Shown one piece after another: positions 1-7,627 of a stretch of 40,864 bases of DNA. A program made the position numbers and the translations under genes. Source of the stretch: Actinomycetota bacterium. GTDB lineage: Bacteria; Actinomycetota; Acidimicrobiia; Acidimicrobiales; Ilumatobacteraceae. The stretch spans positions 1-40,864 of the forward strand of contig VGAC01000015.1 of assembly GCA_016870865.1 (NCBI GenBank), given 5' to 3'. Positions within the stretch are counted from its first letter, which is position 1. Each line of letters opens with the position of its first letter. Under the pieces are notes generated by a model. The model was not told where the DNA came from, searched no databases, and saw only the letters and a program-made list of their open reading frames with translations.

Positions 1-1
1 G

Positions 2-74
2 TGGAGCTGAGGGGAATTGAACCCCTGACCTCTTCATTGCGAACGAAGCGCTCTGCCAACTGAGCTACAGCCCC
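2..74 (-). tRNA. tRNA-Ala (anticodon CGC)
   Basis: Read on the minus strand, the segment folds as a standard 73-nt tRNA. The 7-bp acceptor stem pairs GGGGCTG with CAGCTCC (one G-T pair), followed by discriminator A. The D-loop region has TAGCTCAGTTGGCAGAGC. The anticodon stem CTTCG/TGAAG closes the loop TTCGCAA, giving anticodon CGC, which reads GCG (Ala). The T-stem AGGGG/CCCCT closes TTCAATT. The G-C pairs of the acceptor stem agree with alanine identity, although the G3-U70 pair should be checked in a model. The window ends one base past the discriminator, so an encoded CCA cannot be judged. Confidence 0.95.
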
Positions 75-124
75 TAATCGGGAGGAAGGTTATCGGCGCA
101 CGCGTGAAATGGACGCGGTCGTAC

Positions 125-703
125 TTAGGCGGCGCGGTAGTACGGACCCGCGTAGCCGTAGTTGGCACGCTGGGCGCGGATCTGCGCGAGCATGTAGCAG
201 TAGCCGATGAAAGAGAGGAACGCGACCGCAAAGACCCAGATCATGAGGGTCGAGCCGGTGGTGAAGGCGAGGAAGAGCGAGCCGAGGTTGATCCCGAGCA
301 GGGCGTTGAAGATGTTGCGGCGACGGCGGCGGACAAGTTCGCGTTGCGGGATTCCGTAGAGGTTGGTGGCGGGGCGCGGAATGCCATGCGAGGTGGTGTG
401 GTGCGTGCGCATGCCGGGCTGGGGCACGATGGGTGCGCGGCGCTGGGCCGAGGTGGCGGGTGCGAAGGGGCGGGCCATTTGGCGCATCGGGTAGCCGGCC
501 TGCACGGGGCGGCGGTAGTTGGGGGTGGCGGGGCGATAGCCGGGCTGCGGGCGGGGTGCGTAGGCGCCTTGCTGCAGGGTGGTGAGTTGGCGACGGAAGA
601 CGTCAACCGACGACTGTGGCCGGTCGAACTTGGCGCGGAAGAGAGGCGGCAGCAGAACCGCACACCACATCGCTCCCACGAGGAGAAGAATGACTTTGCT
701 CAC
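125..703 (-). CDS. SepX/GLPR-like septal membrane protein
   Basis: A 192-aa membrane protein with a GTG start. A hydrophobic segment spans about residues 4-20 (ILLLVGAMWCAVLLPPLF), followed by an FDRPQSSVDVFRRQL stretch, a Pro/Arg/Gln-rich linker (about 45-125), an RRRR cluster, and two C-terminal membrane segments (about 130-175). This pattern (N-terminal TM with W..VL.P, then a basic SSVD.FRR motif) is what I recall of the actinobacterial SepX/GLPR family: SepX is a Streptomyces septum-site factor and GLPR is the membrane receptor of the gephyrin-like FtsZ-binding protein Glp in Corynebacterium. Finding it on the same strand as moeA (the Glp homologue) supports the call. It would act at the division site. 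The family call is from memory and pattern, not from a search; function in this organism is inferred. Confidence 0.65.
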   Translation of the reverse strand: MSKVILLLVGAMWCAVLLPPLFRAKFDRPQSSVDVFRRQLTTLQQGAYAPRPQPGYRPATPNYRRPVQAGYPMRQMARPFAPATSAQRRAPIVPQPGMRTHHTTSHGIPRPATNLYGIPQRELVRRRRRNIFNALLGINLGSLFLAFTTGSTLMIWVFAVAFLSFIGYCYMLAQIRAQRANYGYAGPYYRAA

Positions 704-871
704 GTCTGTAACTGTCCCGTCACTTGGGTGTTGCGTTCGGGGGTTCGAACAACCTTGACAAGTCTAAAAGGGGCTTTGGGGGATGGGAACAACCATTTCG
801 GGCCGCTCGTGGCGGGTGCCACAGCGGGGCAGACACCCCTTTCAGCCTGTTTTGGGCGTTTTGGGGCCCGG

Positions 872-1354
872 TTAGATGCTGTCGCGGCGGTAGGTGCCGT
901 CGCGTCCGCCGCTCTTTTCCCACAGGGCGACCTCACCGATGACCATGCCCTTGTCGGCCGACTTGCACATGTCGTAGATGGTGAGGGCAGCCACGGTGCA
1001 GGCGTGGAGGGCTTCCATTTCGACACCGGTGCGGTCGATGGTGTCGACCTGAACCTCGATCGCCACGTGGTCGTCGCCGATTTCGAAGTTGATGTACACC
1101 GCACCGATGAGGAGGGGGTGGCAGAGCGGGATCATGTCGCTGGTGCGCTTGGCCGCCTGGATGCCGGCCACGCGGGCGACGGCGAGAACGTCGCCCTTCT
1201 TCACCTCACGGTTGGCGATGGCGGTGGTGGTTTCGGGCTTCATGAATACCTTGGCACGGGCGACGGCGCGGCGGGCGGAGGGGTCCTTCTGCGTGACGTC
1301 GACCATGCGGGCGCGGCCGAGCGGGTCGAGATGGCTGAAGGTGAGATCGGACAT
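872..1354 (-). CDS. moaC: cyclic pyranopterin monophosphate synthase MoaC
   Basis: 160 aa, the usual MoaC length. MoaC converts 3',8-cyclo-7,8-dihydro-GTP, made by MoaA, into cyclic pyranopterin monophosphate in the cytosol. Family signatures are clear: MVDVTQKDPSARRAVARA near the N-terminus, SDMIPLCHPLLI in the middle, and GVEMEALHACTVAALTIYDM followed by CKSADKGM near the C-terminus. The ATG at 1354 is chosen because the conserved FSHLDPLGRARMVDV segment starts right after it; an upstream extension of the frame is not family-like. It lies 176 bp downstream of moaA on the same strand, with a short inverted repeat (1391-1405) in between, so it may have its own promoter. Confidence 0.95.
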   Translation of the reverse strand: MSDLTFSHLDPLGRARMVDVTQKDPSARRAVARAKVFMKPETTTAIANREVKKGDVLAVARVAGIQAAKRTSDMIPLCHPLLIGAVYINFEIGDDHVAIEVQVDTIDRTGVEMEALHACTVAALTIYDMCKSADKGMVIGEVALWEKSGGRDGTYRRDSI

Positions 1355-1530
1355 GAGCCCAAGCGTACTGTCCGCATCGGTGCAGGTTTCGGGGGTATTT
1401 CCCCCTCGGGTATGTCGATGGGAGGTCACCACACTGAATCTGAACGCCGCCGACGACATTGGCTGCGTTCAGTCCGTCGTTGCCCCGAGGTCTATGCCGG
1501 TCGGCGTGCGCCAGCCCGATGACGTGCCGC

Positions 1531-2556
1531 TTAGCCGCCGATTTGGCTCATCGTGCGGGCGGGGCGCACGAAGGTGACCTGGCCGATTTGGTGGCCGGCC
1601 CATTTGGTGCCGACGGCGGCACGGATTTCGTTGGCGATGTCGTCGTCACTGGCCCCGTTGCGCAGCAGTACACGCATGTCGAATTCGCGCGTTGCGAAAA
1701 GGCACGTACGGAACTGGCCCTCGGCGGTGAGACGCACGCGGTCACAGTCGCCGCAGAAAGGCTTGGTGACGGTGGGAATGACGCCGACGGTTGCTCCGGG
1801 CGTGCCGAGTTCCCGGTCGAGGTAGCGCCAGCGGTCGGCGGGTGCTGCGCCGCGCTGGGGAACCGGTTCGAGGGGGAACACTTCGGCGATGCGGGCGACG
1901 ATCTCGTCCTGACTGACGACTTTTGATGTGCTCCAACCCTGTTCGGCATCGAGGGGCATGAATTCGATGAAGCGCATTTCGATACCGCTGTCGCGGCCGA
2001 AGCGGGCCAGGTCGACGATCTCATCGTCATTGGTTCCACGTTCGACGACGGCATTGATCTTCACCGGGGTGAAGCCGGCGGCCTTGGCTGCTTCGATACC
2101 GGAGAGAACGTTGTCGAGCTCGTCACGGCGCGTCATGGCAAGGAACTTGTCGCGTTGCAGGGTGTCGAGGCTGATGTTGATGCGCTTGATACCGGCCGCG
2201 AACAATTCATCGGCGACGTTGCGCAGTGTCGAGCCGTTGGTGGTGATGGCGATGTCGGGTGTGTGGCCGTTGGCGCGCTTGAGCTGTGCGAGTTTGTCGA
2301 CGAGAACGGGCAGATGCGCACGGACGGTGGGCTCTCCCCCGGTGAGGCGAATACCATCGACGTCGAAACGCTCCACGCAGATGCGTGCGAATCGCTGGAT
2401 TTCCTCGAAGGTGAGCACGTCGACGCGGTCGAGCCACTTCATTCCCTCTTCGGGCATGCAATAGGTACAGCGGAAGTTGCAGCGGTCGGTGACGGAGATG
2501 CGCAGGTCGCGCACGGTGCGACCGAACGGGTCGATCAACGCCTCCGGTGCGGACAT
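1531..2556 (-). CDS. moaA: GTP 3',8-cyclase MoaA (radical SAM)
   Basis: 341 aa, a full-length MoaA, which carries out the first step of molybdenum cofactor synthesis from GTP. The N-terminal radical-SAM cluster motif C26-x3-C30-x2-C33 lies in DRCNFRCTYCMPEEG. The SAM-binding GGEP motif is at 73-76. The second 4Fe-4S cluster uses C268, C271 and C285 (FCGDCDRVRLTAEGQFRTC). The chain ends in the double glycine typical of MoaA, which is needed for activity in studied homologues. The ATG at 2556 sits two bases from the moeA stop (2558), so moeA and moaA are probably translationally coupled. Upstream in-frame codons encode moeA overlap sequence and are not used. Confidence 0.97.
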   Translation of the reverse strand: MSAPEALIDPFGRTVRDLRISVTDRCNFRCTYCMPEEGMKWLDRVDVLTFEEIQRFARICVERFDVDGIRLTGGEPTVRAHLPVLVDKLAQLKRANGHTPDIAITTNGSTLRNVADELFAAGIKRINISLDTLQRDKFLAMTRRDELDNVLSGIEAAKAAGFTPVKINAVVERGTNDDEIVDLARFGRDSGIEMRFIEFMPLDAEQGWSTSKVVSQDEIVARIAEVFPLEPVPQRGAAPADRWRYLDRELGTPGATVGVIPTVTKPFCGDCDRVRLTAEGQFRTCLFATREFDMRVLLRNGASDDDIANEIRAAVGTKWAGHQIGQVTFVRPARTMSQIGG

Positions 2557-2557
2557 G

Positions 2558-3757
2558 TCAGAAGGATAGGAGCAGCGCCTGCACGCTGTCACCGGGCGCG
2601 ACAGGGTTTCCGTCGGGGAGGATGACAAGCGCATTGGCAAGTGCGGTGGCTGCCAGTTGATGGCTGCCCTGGGCGCTCACGGGTGTGGCGGAGAGGACGC
2701 CGTTGTTGGCGGTGACGATGGCACGGGCGAAGTGTTCCTTGCCGTCAGGCTTGCGATTGAACGCGGCTTGCGCGGTGACGTTGAGGGCCGGGCGTTGGGG
2801 CTGCGTGTGGCCGGCCATTTTCCGCAGCGCGGGGCGGGCGAATAATTCGAAACTGACGAACGACGACACGGGATTGCCGGGCAGGCCGAAGATCGGAGTC
2901 CCGTCGAGCTCTCCGAAGGCGAAGGGTTTCGCAGGCTTGATTGCAATCTGCATCCACTGCATGTCGGCGATGCGGCCGAGTACGGCCTTGACCACGTCGT
3001 AGTCGCCCATGCTGACGCCGCCGCTGGTGACGATTGCGTCGCAGTGCTGCGCCGCGTGGCGCAGCACTTCTTCCAGTTTTCCTTCGTCGTCGCGCACGAT
3101 GCCGTAGTCGACAACGTCGCACCCGGCCTCGGCGACGAGCCGCACGAGCATCGTCTTGTTGCTCTCACGGATTTGTCCGGGGCCAAGCCGACTGCCGTCG
3201 TCGACGAGTTCGTCGCCCGTGGACAACACGGCAACGGTGGGTCGGCGTGTGACGTCCACGTGTTCCACATTCATGCTGGCGAGCATCCCGATGACGGCGG
3301 CGTTCACTTCGTCACCGCTGCGGAACACGGTGTCGCCTCGCTTCACGTCGTCACCCGCGGGGCGAATCGCCTGGTCGGGTTGCACCCTGGCGGTCAGCTT
3401 GACGTGGTCGTCGCCGACGCGCTGTGAATCCTCGACCATCACGATTGCCTCGGCACCGGCGGGCACAGGCGCACCCGTCATGATGCGCACGGCGTGTCCG
3501 GGAGTGACGGCGGGTTCGGGTGCGCCGCCTGCCGCGATGGTCCCCGACACTTTGAGTTCGGCTGCTCCGTTGGCCATGTCGGCAAGGGTGACGGCGTAGC
3601 CATCGACGGCAGAGTTGGCAAAGGGTGGCACGTCCTCGGGCGACACCACGTCGGCGGCGAGTACACACTGATAGGCGTCATCCCTGGCCACCGTGACCGT
3701 GTCGAGGCGCGCGACGGCGTTGAGCACCGTGTTCTGGGCGGCGACGCGGGCGATCAC
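2558..3757 (-). CDS. moeA: molybdopterin molybdenumtransferase MoeA (gephyrin/Glp family)
   Basis: About 400 aa. MoeA inserts molybdate into adenylylated molybdopterin. Motifs: PPFANSAVDGYAV, TGAPVPAGAEAIVMVED, STGDELV, TSGGVSMGDYDVV and GLPGNPVSSF, with the C-terminal domain ending in LLLSF. The start is uncertain. Homologues begin just before a V-[DE]-A-[LV] helix, here TVDAVIARV, yet the only ATG/GTG/TTG codons in frame are GTG 3757 (inside that helix, used here), TTG 3868 and ATG 3937; the last two would overlap the divergent gene at 3809. In Actinobacteria a MoeA paralogue, Glp, binds FtsZ and the membrane protein GLPR; the SepX/GLPR-like gene three places downstream raises the possibility of a division role. 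The stop is 1 bp from the moaA start. Confidence 0.9.
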   Translation of the reverse strand: MIARVAAQNTVLNAVARLDTVTVARDDAYQCVLAADVVSPEDVPPFANSAVDGYAVTLADMANGAAELKVSGTIAAGGAPEPAVTPGHAVRIMTGAPVPAGAEAIVMVEDSQRVGDDHVKLTARVQPDQAIRPAGDDVKRGDTVFRSGDEVNAAVIGMLASMNVEHVDVTRRPTVAVLSTGDELVDDGSRLGPGQIRESNKTMLVRLVAEAGCDVVDYGIVRDDEGKLEEVLRHAAQHCDAIVTSGGVSMGDYDVVKAVLGRIADMQWMQIAIKPAKPFAFGELDGTPIFGLPGNPVSSFVSFELFARPALRKMAGHTQPQRPALNVTAQAAFNRKPDGKEHFARAIVTANNGVLSATPVSAQGSHQLAATALANALVILPDGNPVAPGDSVQALLLSF

Positions 3758-3808
3758 GGCGTCAACGGTATAGGTGCGAAAGGACGCCTGTGCGAGGATG
3801 AACGCGCC

Positions 3809-4357
3809 ATGATCTACCGCGCACTGCCAGCCGATGGTTTGGACGTGGTGTGGGGCACGCCAGCGGGCCAAACCAGCGCCGAGTTCCGATGGGAAAACGA
3901 GGGCTGGACGATCAATTGCATGCTCGGCCCGCAGCACTCACAGGTGGTGATGCGCGTCGGGGCGCAGTGGCACATTCAGCAGGTGATCCTGTTCCGCGAC
4001 CTCGAACAGCCCGACCTGTGGCTGGCCACCGACGGCGCGGGGCGCTGGGGCGAAGTGAACGGTGCGCACCGCACCGACCTCGACGGCAGCCGGCTGGTGG
4101 CCGTTGTCGGTACGCCGATCACGCACTGCATCGCGATGCGACAACTGCCCCTGCAGGTGGGCCACGGTGCAAAGGTCAAAACGGTGGTCATCGACACCGA
4201 GACGCTGTCTGTGACGCCACGCACGTTGGTCTTCGAGCGGCTGGGCGAACGGTTCTGGCGCTACAACCCGTTGGATGCACCCGATTCCTTGGTGGAAGTG
4301 CGGGTCGACGAGTACGGCCTGGTGGAATCAGAAGAGGGCGGCTTCGAGAGGCGCTAG
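3809..4357 (+). CDS. putative glycolipid-binding domain protein (PF06475-like)
   Basis: 182 aa, cytosolic, no signal peptide. The order of conserved segments matches the putative glycolipid-binding family (PF06475) as I recall it: a WENEGWTINC start of the first strands, LWLATDGAGRWGEVNG, LDGSRLVAVVGTPITH, AMRQLPLQVGH, TLVFERLGERFWRYN, then VRVDEYGLVESEEGGFER at the end. The family is small, and its biochemical role is poorly established; the name comes from structural similarity. The ATG at 3809 has a GAGG 9 nt upstream. It runs head to head with moeA, whose 5' end is within about 50 bp. TAG stop; fmdB-like gene follows 32 bp later on the same strand. Confidence 0.7.
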   Translation: MIYRALPADGLDVVWGTPAGQTSAEFRWENEGWTINCMLGPQHSQVVMRVGAQWHIQQVILFRDLEQPDLWLATDGAGRWGEVNGAHRTDLDGSRLVAVVGTPITHCIAMRQLPLQVGHGAKVKTVVIDTETLSVTPRTLVFERLGERFWRYNPLDAPDSLVEVRVDEYGLVESEEGGFERR

Positions 4358-4389
4358 CGCACCGGTGGGCGATACCCTTTCGCCTCGTT

Positions 4390-4743
4390 ATGCCGACCTA
4401 CGTCTACAAGTTCATCCAGACCGGTGAAACCATTGAGATACAGCAGGCTTTCACCGACGACGCCCTGACCGAGGCCAAGCATCCGGCCGACGGCACCATG
4501 CGCCCCGTGAAAAAGGTGTTCCAGCCCGTCGGCGTGACCTTCAAGGGTGGCGGTTTCTACAAAACCGATTCCAAGGGTTCGGGCGGGGGTTCGGACTCGT
4601 CGACGTCTTCTTCCTCTACGTCTCCGGCGAGCGAATCGTCTTCTTCTCCCGCGGGCGAATCGTCGGGCTCGGCGTCGTCGGATTCGTCGAGTTCGGTGTC
4701 ATCTCCTACGCCGGCAGCCCCCGCAGCCACGCCCGCCCCGTAA
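4390..4743 (+). CDS. FmdB-family protein lacking the zinc-ribbon cysteines
   Basis: 117 aa. Residues 1-63 clearly follow the FmdB family: MPTYVYK at the start, FTDDALTE at 21-28, RPVKKVFQPVGVTFKG at 38-53, GGFYKTDSKG to 63. After that comes a low-complexity Gly/Ser/Pro/Ala tail, common in actinobacterial members. The unusual point is that the family's two CxxC pairs, expected around residues 8-11 and 28-33, read FIQT and AKHPADG, and the whole protein has no cysteine. It therefore cannot form the usual zinc ribbon. FmdB was named for regulation of formamidase and amidase genes; the general function is unclear. Start ATG at 4390 is fixed by the conserved MPTY. Confidence 0.85.
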   Translation: MPTYVYKFIQTGETIEIQQAFTDDALTEAKHPADGTMRPVKKVFQPVGVTFKGGGFYKTDSKGSGGGSDSSTSSSSTSPASESSSSPAGESSGSASSDSSSSVSSPTPAAPAATPAP

Positions 4744-4749
4744 GCGGGC
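4731..4749. terminator. possible weak hairpin between convergent genes
   Basis: GCCCGC and GCGGGC form a 6-bp GC stem around a 7-nt loop that contains the stop codon of the FmdB-like gene. It lies between the convergent fmdB-like and tldE genes, where a bidirectional terminator would be useful. There is no T-tract, so this is only a candidate. Confidence 0.3.
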
Positions 4750-4769
4750 CCCGCAACGAGACGCTTGGC

Positions 4770-6110
4770 CTAGCTGCCGCTGAGGGTCACGTCGCGAATC
4801 ACCAGGCTCACGCCCGCGGCCGACATGGGCAGCCACTCGGTGTCGCCGCCGATGGCCACGACGTCGAGGAGCATTTTTTGCAGCGTCGAGGCGATGGTGA
4901 ACTCGCGCACCGGTGCGCCGACTTTGCCGTTGTCGATGACGAGGCCCGATGCACCGGTGGAGAAGTCGCCCGAGATGGGGTTGACACCGCTGTGCAGGCC
5001 CTGCACCATTTGGATCAGTACGCCATCGTCGACGTTGGCGATGAGCTCGTCTTGTGTGGCGGTGCCGGGGGCGAGTTGCATCGCGAGGCAGCTGACGCCG
5101 GGGGTTCCACCCGATCGCACGGCGTTGCCGGTGCTCTTGGTGTTGCCTCGGCGCGCGCTGTACGAGGAATGCAGGAACGTCGCCAGCACACCGTTTTCGA
5201 TGAGCACGTTGCGACGTGCGGCAAGGCCTTCGCCGTCGAGCTCTGTCGCACTGTAGGCAAGCGGGTTCGTGGGGTCGTCGATGAGGGTGATGATGGGGTT
5301 GGCGACGGCTTCGCCCATGCGCTCGGCGAAGAAACTCCGTCCCTTCTGCACGTTCTCGCCGCTGAAGCTGCCTGACAGGACTCGCAGGAACTGTGCAGTG
5401 ACGTACGGATCGAGCACGACAGTGGTGCGCTTGGATTGCGGCTTGGTGGCACCGAGGAGTCGTGTTGCGCGGTCGGCTGCTTCACGTGCGGCGCGCGGCA
5501 GGTCGAACTCGGCGGGTGAACGCCCGACGGAGAAACCAAAACCGGTTTGTGTTTCATCGCCGTCGTCGGCGAGGGTGCCGACGCTGACGTAGCAACCGTT
5601 TTCTCGGCCGTATGCGCTGACGCCGCTGGTGGTGGCGAATGCGGTTTCACCGTAGGCGTCGTCGTAGTTGGAGTCGTCGCAGCGTACGCGCGAGTCGGCG
5701 GCAAGGGTGAGGGCTTCGAGTTCCTTGGCGAGTGCGATCTTCTGCTCGGTGGGGAATGCGGCGAGCGCATCGTTCCACAGCTCTTGTTTGATCACCGGCA
5801 CGCCGTCTGGTTCGGCAAGACCGGCGAATTCGTCGGACGTTCCGAACTGCACGTTGTCGCGCGCGTCGGCCAGAACCTCGTGCAGCACGCTTTCCTCTAG
5901 CGTTCCGGCGTAGGCATAACCGGTGCGTCCGTCACGGATGACGCGAATGCCGACGCTCTGCGATTGTGCCGAGACGAAGTGTTCGACCTCGCCTTCATAA
6001 ACGCGGATCGAGGTCTCTCCCCCACGCGAAACGTAGGCCTCGATCTGTTCGCCCGACTTGGCCTGGGCGACGATGCGATCGGCAAGTGCCTGCAATTCGT
6101 TGGTGCTCAT
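4770..6110 (-). CDS. tldE: TldE/PmbA subunit of the TldD-TldE protease
   Basis: 446 aa. In studied bacteria TldE forms a heterodimer with TldD that trims unfolded or leader peptides (microcin B17 maturation and CcdA degradation in E. coli). The PmbA/TldE pattern is visible: an N-terminal VEAYVSRGGE-like helix and strand (AYVSRGGETSIRVYEGEVEH), central TVVLDPYVTAQFLRVLSGSF, SFFAERMGEAVANP, ARRNVLIENGVLATFLHSSY, and a C-terminal SGDFSTGASGLVIDNGK. As expected for TldE there is no HExxxH metal site. The ATG at 6110 overlaps the tldD stop by 4 nt (ATGA), so the subunits are translationally coupled in equal amounts. Confidence 0.93.
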   Translation of the reverse strand: MSTNELQALADRIVAQAKSGEQIEAYVSRGGETSIRVYEGEVEHFVSAQSQSVGIRVIRDGRTGYAYAGTLEESVLHEVLADARDNVQFGTSDEFAGLAEPDGVPVIKQELWNDALAAFPTEQKIALAKELEALTLAADSRVRCDDSNYDDAYGETAFATTSGVSAYGRENGCYVSVGTLADDGDETQTGFGFSVGRSPAEFDLPRAAREAADRATRLLGATKPQSKRTTVVLDPYVTAQFLRVLSGSFSGENVQKGRSFFAERMGEAVANPIITLIDDPTNPLAYSATELDGEGLAARRNVLIENGVLATFLHSSYSARRGNTKSTGNAVRSGGTPGVSCLAMQLAPGTATQDELIANVDDGVLIQMVQGLHSGVNPISGDFSTGASGLVIDNGKVGAPVREFTIASTLQKMLLDVVAIGGDTEWLPMSAAGVSLVIRDVTLSGS

Positions 6111-7519
6111 GCCGCGGTGCCACCGATGGTCATCGCGGTGACGCGCAGCGTCGGCTGGCCGTCGCCCACGGGCACGCCCTGACCGTCCTTGCCGCACGTC
6201 CCGGGGTTGCCCATCGCGAAGTCGTTTCCAAGCAGGTCGATGTCACGCAGCACCTGCGGGCCGTTGCCGATGAGGTTTCCCTCGCGCAATGGTTCGGTGA
6301 TCTCACCGTTCTCGATGAGGTAGGCCTCGGTCATGCCGAATACGAAGTCACCCGTTGCGGTGTTGACGCTGCCGCCACCCAACTTGGCGATGTACACGCC
6401 GTTCTTGGTGGCGCGCACGATGTCGTCGGGGTCGGTCTCGCCGTTGATGACGAAGGTGTTGGTCATGCGCACCATCGGCAGGTGCATGTAACTCTGGCGA
6501 CGACCGTTGCCGCTTTGCGGGCGGCCCTCCTTGCGGGCGCGAAGGTAGTCCCACATGTAGTCGCTGAGCACACCGTCCTTGATGAGTGTGTTCGACTGAC
6601 TGCGGTGGCCCTCATCGTCGATGCCGATACAGCCCCACTCGGTTGTCATCGTGCCGTCGTCGATGAGAGTGACGAGCGGAGAAGCGACGAGTTCGCCCAC
6701 CTTGCCGCGGTACACGCTGGCGCCTTTGCCGACGAGGTCGGCCTCAAGACCGTGGCCACAGGCTTCGTGAAACAACACGCCACCACTACCGCGCTTGATG
6801 ACGACGGGCATCGAACCCGATGGTGCGGGACGTGCACGCAACTTGGTCACGGCCTGGCGGGCAGCGCCGACTGCCAGTGCCTCGACGTCTTCAGTGTCGA
6901 AGAGTTCGAACCCGATGGTGCGGCCCATCGAGTCGTAGCCCGTTTGCATGCCGGCGTCGCCTGTGGCCACCGCGCTGACACGAAAGAGCGTGCGCACCTG
7001 CTGGTCGGAGGCGAGGATGCCGTCGCTGTTGGCAACCAGGATGTGGCGCACGCTGTCGCCGTATCCCGCCGACACCTGCGCGATCGATCCGTCGACACTG
7101 CGTGCAGCATCGTTGGCACGCTGGAGGAGTTGCACCTTGCGCGACTTGGCGACGGTGTCGGGAAACTCGGCGATGTTGTTGACCCGCTGGATGGTCTCGG
7201 CACCAAGGGCCACCTTGACGACGCCACCCTTGCCCTGGCGGGCCGCGACGGCCGCGGCCTCGGCGGCAGCGAGAAGACCCGCTTCTGACAGGTCGGCTGT
7301 GTGGGCAAAGCCCGTGGTTTCACCGTGCACGACGCGGATGCCCGCGCCCCGGTCGCGACCCGAGGTGACCTGTTCAACCTTGCCGTCGTCAAACGCGGCC
7401 GAAGTCGAACGTTTGTCCTCGATGAAAATTTCTGCAAACCCGGCCCCGGTGCTGCGTCCTTTGGCGAGCACCCGCTGGATGGTCTCGGTGCCGATCTGGT
7501 CAAGAAAAGGGCTGCTCAT
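6107..7519 (-). CDS. tldD: TldD metalloprotease subunit
   Basis: 470 aa, the catalytic subunit of the TldD-TldE protease, cytosolic. The HExxxH zinc motif is intact as HEACGH at residues 251-256, in the family context GGVLFHEACGHGLEAD, and the C-terminal GDFVFGMTEAYLIENGEIT is also typical. The ATG at 7519 places MSSPFLDQIGTE at the N-terminus; in-frame ATGs at 7543 and 7558 would add only a short non-conserved tail. tldE follows with a 4-nt overlap. No small peptide gene that could be a modified-peptide substrate is evident nearby, so the substrate here is unknown. Confidence 0.95.
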   Translation of the reverse strand: MSSPFLDQIGTETIQRVLAKGRSTGAGFAEIFIEDKRSTSAAFDDGKVEQVTSGRDRGAGIRVVHGETTGFAHTADLSEAGLLAAAEAAAVAARQGKGGVVKVALGAETIQRVNNIAEFPDTVAKSRKVQLLQRANDAARSVDGSIAQVSAGYGDSVRHILVANSDGILASDQQVRTLFRVSAVATGDAGMQTGYDSMGRTIGFELFDTEDVEALAVGAARQAVTKLRARPAPSGSMPVVIKRGSGGVLFHEACGHGLEADLVGKGASVYRGKVGELVASPLVTLIDDGTMTTEWGCIGIDDEGHRSQSNTLIKDGVLSDYMWDYLRARKEGRPQSGNGRRQSYMHLPMVRMTNTFVINGETDPDDIVRATKNGVYIAKLGGGSVNTATGDFVFGMTEAYLIENGEITEPLREGNLIGNGPQVLRDIDLLGNDFAMGNPGTCGKDGQGVPVGDGQPTLRVTAMTIGGTAA

Positions 7520-7627
7520 GGGTGCTGACGTTACTTGCCCCATTGCCAAGTCCTCCACGGAGCAGACCTAACCTTTGGTGTCGTGGGGCAGGGCGACGAC
7601 ATCACGCGGGAGGTCGATCTCAGCCCC

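Noticed and set aside
1355-1530. Molybdenum-cofactor riboswitch before moaC
   Set aside because: The hairpins do not match the Moco RNA consensus as I know it, which is mainly known from other phyla and sits before moaA or molybdate transport genes.
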